Below, piece by piece: positions 57,728-64,000 of a stretch of 64,000 bases of DNA. Each line of letters begins with the position of its first letter. Within the stretch, counting starts at the first letter, position 1. A program made the translations under genes and the position numbers. The DNA is from Peromyscus leucopus (lineage: Eukaryota; Chordata; Mammalia; Rodentia; Cricetidae): contig NC_051083.1 of the NCBI RefSeq assembly GCF_004664715.2, positions 97,927,661 through 97,991,660 on the forward strand. Reading direction: 5' to 3'. Under the pieces are notes generated by a model that had not been told where the DNA came from, made no database searches, and saw nothing but the letters and a program-made list of their open reading frames with translations.

Positions 57728-58035
57728 AATTAGTAAATTATCTCCATCAGACTGGCCTGTAGGCATGCCTGAAGTATTTTCTTGATTGCTAATTTATGTG
57801 TCCATTGCTTTTCTCAGGCAGGTGTGCCTGCATGCTGTCAGAAAGATAGCTGAGTATGTCATGGGAAGTCAAGCCAGTAAGCAACCTTCTTCCATGGAAT
57901 CTGTCTCCATTCCTGTGTTGAGTTTCTTTTCTGACTTCCTTTGATGATGGACTATAACCTGTAAGCTGAATAAATTCCATCCTCCCTAAGTTGCTTTTAG
58001 TCAGTATTTTATCATGAAAACAGAAAACAAAATTA
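57728..58035 (+). mobile_element. LTR-like 'gtcaactt' family, copy 5
   Basis: 'atctccatcagactggcctg', 'agccagtaagcaaccttcttcc', 'tgactttcctttgatgatgg'-like text and 'gtaagctgaataaattccatcc' identify it. AATAAA is conserved in the same relative place as in copy 1. Confidence 0.75.
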
Positions 58036-58069
58036 GAAGAGTTTATATTTATACTCTCAGGCATCATTG

Positions 58070-58510
58070 TGGAAGAGGGAGTGGGAAGATTGTGAAATCT
58101 AGGGGTAATAGATAACTACAAGGAAACATCCTCTGCACACAGCAGAGCAGCTACATATAAGAACTCATAGGAGTTCTGGCAGCATGCAGAAAACCTGTGC
58201 AAGCCCATGCCAAACCAAATACTGGCATGAAGATGGGTGGGGTTGGTACCCAATCCTACCCCCTAGCTGTGGAGCCATCATCAATTGTTAAGGTTTCTCA
58301 AAGAGTGAAGCCCACGGTAAGTCTACCGCATTCAAGAGGAAGACTATATAACCAAGAAAATTTGGGCCTCACAAATTAGTCTTTAGGGATTAAAAAAATG
58401 AAACAAAGTTGGGTGGGTAGAGGACAGGGGCTTTGATCTGAAAAGAGCTTCAGGATAGACGTAAATATTATCAAAACGTGTTGTATAAAACACCAAAAGA
58501 ACTAGTAAAA
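58070..58510 (+). mobile_element. Old rodent L1 3' terminus
   Basis: 'cactctgcacacagcagag'-like text, 'gaagatgggtggggttgg', 'ctagctgtggagccatcatc' and 'aacaaagttgggtgggtagagg' followed by 'tattatcaaaacgtgttgtat' trace the same L1 3' end as 26100-26396. Confidence 0.65.
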
Positions 58511-58754
58511 GAAAAAAACTGTTTATGATAGTGCTTAGAATAAAACCTGGTGCATATTATGCCTTTATAAATGTCAGTTAATTTTAATATGGACATTCAT
58601 TTAACCAATTTAAATAATTTGATAGTCTCTGTAATTTGTTTGCCACTGGCATTGTTGGTAATTGAAAAATAATTCATGTGTGCATGCTAAAAATGTTCAA
58701 ACAGCATATGAACAATCAAATATACATTCAAAGTCCAGGATTAATATTTAGTAC

Positions 58755-58920
58755 ACACAGTATTGCCTTGGGCAAGTCATTTAACTTCTCTATTTCTTAG
58801 TTTCATTATCTGTAATATGAGTCATATCATCTCCAACTTTACAGTGTTGTTGTGGGACAGGACTACAATGTGCAAATCACTTAGAATACTACTTTGTTCT
58901 AGGTTAAGTACTATTTAATT
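58755..58920 (-). mobile_element. MIR SINE
   Basis: 'ccttgggcaagtcatttaac', 'tctatttcttagtttcattatctg', 'gtgttgttgtgggacaggac' and 'gcaaatcacttagaatac' are strongly MIR in inverted order. Confidence 0.8.
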
Positions 58921-59034
58921 GTGTTTGTTTTCACATACCTTTTGTTTTTCCCTGTGAATTTTTTTTTCTTTTCCCAGCTTTTATAGGGTATGATCCAATT
59001 TTTGGATTTGTAAAAACCCTTGGTTAAGAAAATT

Positions 59035-59155
59035 GCTAAGCCTAGCATGGAAATTCATTCCTATAATCTCAGCACTTGGCATCTGAGGCAGGAGGATTAC
59101 AAGTTCAAGACTATTCTGGAATACATAGTGAAACTGTGCAAGGAGAAGCGTCTTT
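59035..59155 (+). mobile_element. Old B1 SINE
   Basis: 'gcctagcatggaaattcattcc', 'aatctcagcacttggcatctg' and 'caagttcaagactattctgg' in B1 order. Confidence 0.75.
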
Positions 59156-60059
59156 CTTTGTCTGATGTAGTTTCATTAATATGGCAATCCCTGGTTGTGT
59201 CTAATTCTTTTCATAGCATTCTTTTTTTTTCTATGAAGAACTTCTAAATGCTATAGTCTTGCCTTTAGGACTTCAAGAATTTTAGTCGTGCTTTAAAAGA
59301 CCTTCTGTATGTCAAAATATGTTTGTTTTTAAGTTTCTTTTTTGTTGTTGTTGTCTTTAAATCTATCACCTTTGGTATATCTAGATTTTTGTGGCATAAG
59401 AAGTAAAATAGCTCTCTACCTTTCTTTTCTTTACAAGATCTTGGCAGCTGCTTTAGTGCTATTGACTGACTATTTCTCATAGGAGCTGAAACCCTTACTA
59501 TCTAAGAGCTGACTGATGTTCTATTGTTTGTCGGCCTCAAATACTGCATGGCCCAGCCCCAATTCATCTCACTCTCATATTTATTCTGCTTTTGACATGA
59601 ACAGAAGGTGACTTGGGCAGGCACATTACTCAGGCAAGCTACTCTCCCTTGTGAATGGAAAACAGAGTCAGGAAAATATGAACTTCAGATGATTTCTAAA
59701 GTATCATTAATGAATAGTCAATTGAAATTGATAAAACAACTTTCTATTGAAGAATGTATATGAAATAATTTCCTACCCATGAGTGATTGCATTATGTGGG
59801 CATATCCTATAGTTTATTTTTTCTGAATTATAGTATATCTATGCTGACACTTCTCAGATATATATTTTATTTTCACTTAGGTAGAAGTTTTATATATGTA
59901 ATTATTAAGTCTAGTGGTATAAATTTTTAAATTTGTCATTGAAATATCACATATACATCTTGAGACTTTTTCAAGGTGAAGGTGCCAAAGTAACCAATCT
60001 CTGTATCTGGAAATAGTGTTACCAGCAGCTCAGAGGCTTTCCTAATACTCCTTTTAACC
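59156..60059. other. Unassigned DNA
   Basis: Poly(T)-rich start, then AT-rich sequence. Nothing recognised. Confidence 0.35.
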
Positions 60060-60420
60060 ATTGATTCCTCTCAAGCACTTTCACCATTATGGCTTATATC
60101 ACATATTACTTTTGCCTGAGTTTTAAATTGTTCAGTCTATGTTATTGTTTTGTGTCTTGTCCTTTTCATTCACGATAGCATTAGAGATCTGCATCCTGTC
60201 TGTGGGTGCATTTATAGGCAACTCCTTCTAATTGCTATGTAGCACTCGATGTATGAATATACCACAGTTATTTTTTCCTTTTAATGTTAACAGCCTTATG
60301 GTGTTTTTAAATATTATTTGTGTTTAATTTCTGTTGGGTATGTACTTAAGAGTAGGTGTGTACCTTAGAAATTGCTATTGTGTACGTACTATTGAAGTTT
60401 CTGGGTTCTGGTTCAAGAGT
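60060..60420 (-). mobile_element. Ancient L1-like fragment
   Basis: 'gatgtatgaatataccacag' followed by 'gttaacagccttatggtg' and 'gtacttaagagtaggtg' resembles antisense old L1 ORF2 text. Weak. Confidence 0.4.
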
Positions 60421-60529
60421 ATGCAGTCATGAGGCATTTATGTATCCTTAAACTAAACTGGGTTCTAGAAATACATGTTTATGATAATGGGAAAGTCACT
60501 GTTATGATGTGATAGACTCTCATCTTCAA

Positions 60530-60710
60530 AGTTAATGTTTATAATAATCCTATGGGTTCAAAATTGATGTTATTATTTTATTTATGAGAAAAGAGAGACT
60601 CTTAAGTCATCATCCAAAAGTATTAAATCATCATCAAAGATAAGAGTTAAAAAAATAAAAAAGCCAGGAGTTTCTTGACTTCCTATTGTAGTCTGCTTCT
60701 ATTCTATCTC
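60530..60710 (+). mobile_element. MIR SINE fragment
   Basis: 'aatgtttataataatcctatggg', 'ttatttatgagaaaagagag' and 'gccaggagtttcttgacttc' in MIR order. Confidence 0.6.
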
Positions 60711-60719
60711 CTAGATTGT

Positions 60720-61565
60720 TTGCCTAGAGCTGTGATAACAAAATACAGTATACAGAATGACTTGAAACAAGAAAAAATGTATAGCCCTGTGGATATACAG
60801 GCTAGAAATCTGAAATAAAGATATTGGCAGGGTCAAGCTTTCTTCTCCCCTAGCTTCTAGCTCTTACTGACAAACTTTGATATTCTATGTATATCTATAT
60901 CATGACTGTCTTCTCTTTGTACATCTGTGTCTTTGCACAGTGGTCTTTCCTCTGTGTTTGTCTGTCTGTGTCTCTTCTTTTCATAAGGATACTTAACAAA
61001 ATAGATTGTGTGGCTGTCATAACCCACTATGATCTCAACTCAAGTTGATTACTTTGGCAAAGATTTTGGTATTATTTTAATGCTCCTTCCAAATCCATGC
61101 TGACACTTATTCCCCATCATGACAATATTGTGAGATGAGGCCTTTATGAGTTAATTAAGTCCTCAGGATTCCACTCTCATGAATGGATTGATGCCCTTAT
61201 TATTGGGCATGAGGGTTAGATAGTTATTGTCAGAAAAATTTCTTACAAAAATGAGCTTCCTTCTTGAGTGTTCTATTGCTTCTATGCCTCCTCTTGCACG
61301 TTCATTTGCCATGTGATATCCTCTGCCATGATTTGATGAAGCAAGAAGGCTTTCCTCAGAGGTGGTCATTAAATCTTTGACTTTCCAGCCTCTACAACTG
61401 TGAGAATGAAATTTATTTTCTCTATAAATTGCCTAAGCTCTAGATTTGTCATAGCAGTAAAATAAAATAGAGTAAGACTTTATTTCTTAAAACTGATCAC
61501 ATTCAAAGATATCATGGACTAGGAATTTAGTGTAGCTCTGGGGGCAGGGGACCACAATTTAGCCC
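60720..61565. mobile_element. Ancient mammalian repeat, interrupted
   Basis: 'gagctgtgataacaaaatac' and 'gatattggcagggtcaagc' start an old interspersed repeat whose apparent end ('ctgatcacattcaaagatatc', 'gaccacaatttagcccataa') lies after 61470. The intervening 61080-61465 is a different LTR-like unit. Family not named. Confidence 0.45.
61080..61465 (+). mobile_element. MaLR (MLT1/MST-like) LTR
   Basis: 'atgaggcctttatgagttaat', 'gcccttattattgggcatg', 'gccatgtgatatcctctgcc', 'ctttccagcctctacaactgtgag' and 'aaatttattttctctataaattgcc' match the order of ancient MaLR LTRs. It splits the older repeat around it. Confidence 0.65.
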
Positions 61566-63602
61566 ATAATAACTTCCTATCTCATTTTGACCCCTTCATG
61601 GTGACTAAAATGGACACTATGCTGTCTAAAATGAATTTTCATTTTTGTAGTGTTCATGCCTATGGCATACTTACCTATGAGCCTTTACATGACTTGCCAG
61701 AAGAATTCTAAGTTTATTGCCTTCTACTTTGTAGAATTAACAAAACAAATACCTACCATGTACTATGATAGTGTGGCTGGAGGCATGCATTCTTGTATTC
61801 ACTATGATGAAGGTGCCAAGAAAGGCCCAGATTGAGGGAGATTATGACTATTTGCTTATTTCTTCAGATTGGCTACATTATGTCAGAAACATTGCATTTC
61901 TATTATTGGCAAAGTAGGTCAGTCATATTCTGCTGTATTTCCTCTCACTGGAAGTCTATTTTTTCACAACCCCCAGAAAACTGGTGATCAGTACTTGTAT
62001 TTTTAATGAATACCTATCAAGGGATATACATTACCAAAGAGATTTGGTACACAGCATCTAATCCTTAGCACAACCTTTAAGGTGGACAATCATACAAGTG
62101 CAGCCTTTGAATTAGCCTCATTGGTGAAAGGTTAGCAATAGCACCTGGTGGGTAGTACAAACCGACAGAAGAGGCACATCAGCCAATCTTGATGTCAAGA
62201 ATACAAATACAGGCTGAGAAAGCTAAAAGCCCTTTACTTTATACATTGAATTCAAGGGACAAACTAGGGTCTGGGTGTCAGATCTGACTTCTCAGTTAGA
62301 TAAACTTGCTACAAGTAGTTAAAATCATAAAGGATATACTATCCAAATATTTTTTTTCAGAGAGTGAGCACAGCTTAGAGATGAACTAATATGAAATGAG
62401 GCCCCTCCAAAAGTTAACTGGAAAGCAACATCCTTACTTTTGTCAAAAGTGTAGGCAACTCGAAGTCATAAAGCCGGATAACTCCAATTCTAATTATATA
62501 GATAGAAAAGTGGTAGGACAAAATTGAATCTTAGTATCCATACTTCTCGAACAGAGAGGTCACAAACTAGTGGCCAAGAATCTGAATCCAGACCACAGAT
62601 ATTCATTTATACCATATACAATTAAATTTATTTTATATAATGAAAACAAGAGAATTTGTAAAATGAAAGTCCATGTTTTAGGATGACTTTAAAATTAATT
62701 AGCTACATATTACAGAACAAATCAATTTCAACTACTCTTCAAAAAGCAGGATCTTTTGAATCTTCTACAATTCTTTTTTGATGTTATTTGTGACAATTAA
62801 GTGTTTGATATTTTATGAATTTTTGACTGCGAAAGAGTTGGCTTCAGACCAGACCCTAGGCTCTACTACAAAACACCAGAGTAAAGAGGTCATTTACATA
62901 GAACTAAAATGATATATTCTAAAATTGATTATGATGACTACCTGATATGAATAAACCAGAAATCATTGAATATGTGGTTTGAATGGCTAAAGTATACAGT
63001 GTTTCATAATTCAAAAATCTGTTCACAATTCATACTTGACATCAGACTAGGGAAGCAAATGCATATAATGAATCAACTTCTCAGAATTTATTTCTATGTC
63101 TCCTACAAAGCCTCCATTATTGCACTATTAGGTAGACAGCATGTTTATATGGTGAAAACCACAAAACAATAAATAACAAAAGCAATTCATACTTACATAG
63201 GTTAAGAGAAAAAATGGAATAATTTCTGCAAACCATATCATATACTTCCTGTGTCAGGGAAAACAGTTGGTAACTGTTAGGTTGCTAGGTACAAAAGAGA
63301 ATTAACCCTTAGCCTAAATACATTGAGATTATGCAACTGACAAGTACCCTGAACCCTCAATCAGTTCCTTTCAGGTCTTATGCAAATGTCCAATGAGGTA
63401 TAAATCACTATTTACACTCAGACAAGGTTCTAGAGCCTCAGAGTCTTCGAAGTGATTAAGAAGAAAAGTACTATACAACTACTGGAGTACCTAGTGATGT
63501 AGGAGCAACATCTCTGTCTTGTTCAAACTGTGGCATGTATAGATCCTCTACAAGAAAAGGAGATCTGGTTTTCAAATTTCCTTCCAGTTTAAAGAACACT
63601 AT
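61566..63602. other. Unassigned AT-rich DNA
   Basis: About 2 kb without a confident repeat. 62050-62130 has a faint MIR texture. Frames such as 62966-63172 show no domain. Confidence 0.35.
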
Positions 63603-63722
63603 CATTTTTTGAGATAGTTTTTATAACCCAAATTGATGTTGAATTCACTATGTATCTGAAGATCATCCTACCTCCATCTACCAAGTGCTGACTTTATGGG
63701 GGGCATGCACCACTGCATCTGT
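63603..63722 (-). mobile_element. Old B1 SINE
   Basis: 'ttttttgagatagtttttat', 'gttgaattcactatgtatctg', 'cctacctccatctaccaagtgctg' and 'gcatgcaccactgcatctg' are antisense B1 in order. Confidence 0.75.
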
Positions 63723-64000
63723 TTTAAGACATTGTTTTTTATGTTTTAGTTTTATCATATATGAAGGAAGAATAATGGAGTTTATATTGGCTACATTACA
63801 GACTAAATGAAAATTATAGCACGAAGACATTATGGAATGAAACAAACTTCCATCAAAGGTACAATATGATTATTGACAGATCTATGGCACTAACCAGGCA
63901 AAAGCTGTGTCCCTGTCAGAAATGCAGAGGGGGCTAGGACACTTCTTGTAACAGGAGAGGGGATAGTTGTAGTTTTAGACCCTTTGACCTTATGAAAACT

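Noticed and set aside
1..64000. CRISPR array, bacterial operon or phage system
   Set aside because: Repeat content and composition are mammalian. No direct-repeat/spacer pattern is present.

Overview
This window looks like intergenic or deep-intronic DNA from a muroid rodent, most likely a cricetid (vole, hamster or deer-mouse group). The evidence is the repeat content: B1, B2/B3, B4 and ID SINEs, rodent L1 3' ends, long CA, GT and CT microsatellites, AT-rich CpG-poor DNA, and several endogenous-retrovirus LTR families. The cricetid assignment is an inference. I found no convincing host protein-coding exon, tRNA, rRNA or CRISPR. Every open frame I examined falls in a repeat, a microsatellite or unassigned non-coding DNA.

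Layout. 0-7.6 kb: MIR, ID, B1 and B4 SINEs, old L1 fragments, and a B1 inserted in a B2/B3. 7.7-13.1 kb: the richest part. A minus-strand L1 carries a solo LTR (8220-8618, TSD TCAGTT). Next to it, a plus-strand L1 (9257-12985) is flanked by an unusually long duplication of about 100 bp. That L1 is split by a minus-strand, internally deleted retrovirus-like element of the same LTR family (9654-11366, 6-bp TSD GCTGAT). 13-19 kb: decayed L1 and B1 fragments. 20.1-21.1 kb: a second LTR family carrying B1-like modules, followed by internal sequence, then a GT/GC alternating tract. 22-28 kb: a large pyrimidine tract, L1 3' UTR segments, and a TSD-bounded L1 insertion with an extra 3' segment. 28-36 kb: mostly unassigned DNA with a few LTR-like repeats. 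36.6-39.5 kb: a solo-like copy of the second LTR family, then a two-LTR non-autonomous element of a third family (37420-39491, TSD TGGAAT). 40-50 kb: sparse repeats and a candidate conserved non-coding block near 47.9-48.2 kb. 50-54 kb: ERVL-like sequence and an ancient minus-strand L1 broken by three later insertions. 54-64 kb: MIR, B1 and L1 remnants, nested ancient LTR-like repeats and unassigned DNA.

There are no genes working together here. What the window records is successive transposon insertion. The 7.7-13.1 kb block can be ordered by eye: L1 insertion first (flanking duplications about 11% diverged), then the retrovirus-like insertion (LTRs about 6% diverged). All divergences are hand counts, and family names come from memory of rodent repeats without a database search.
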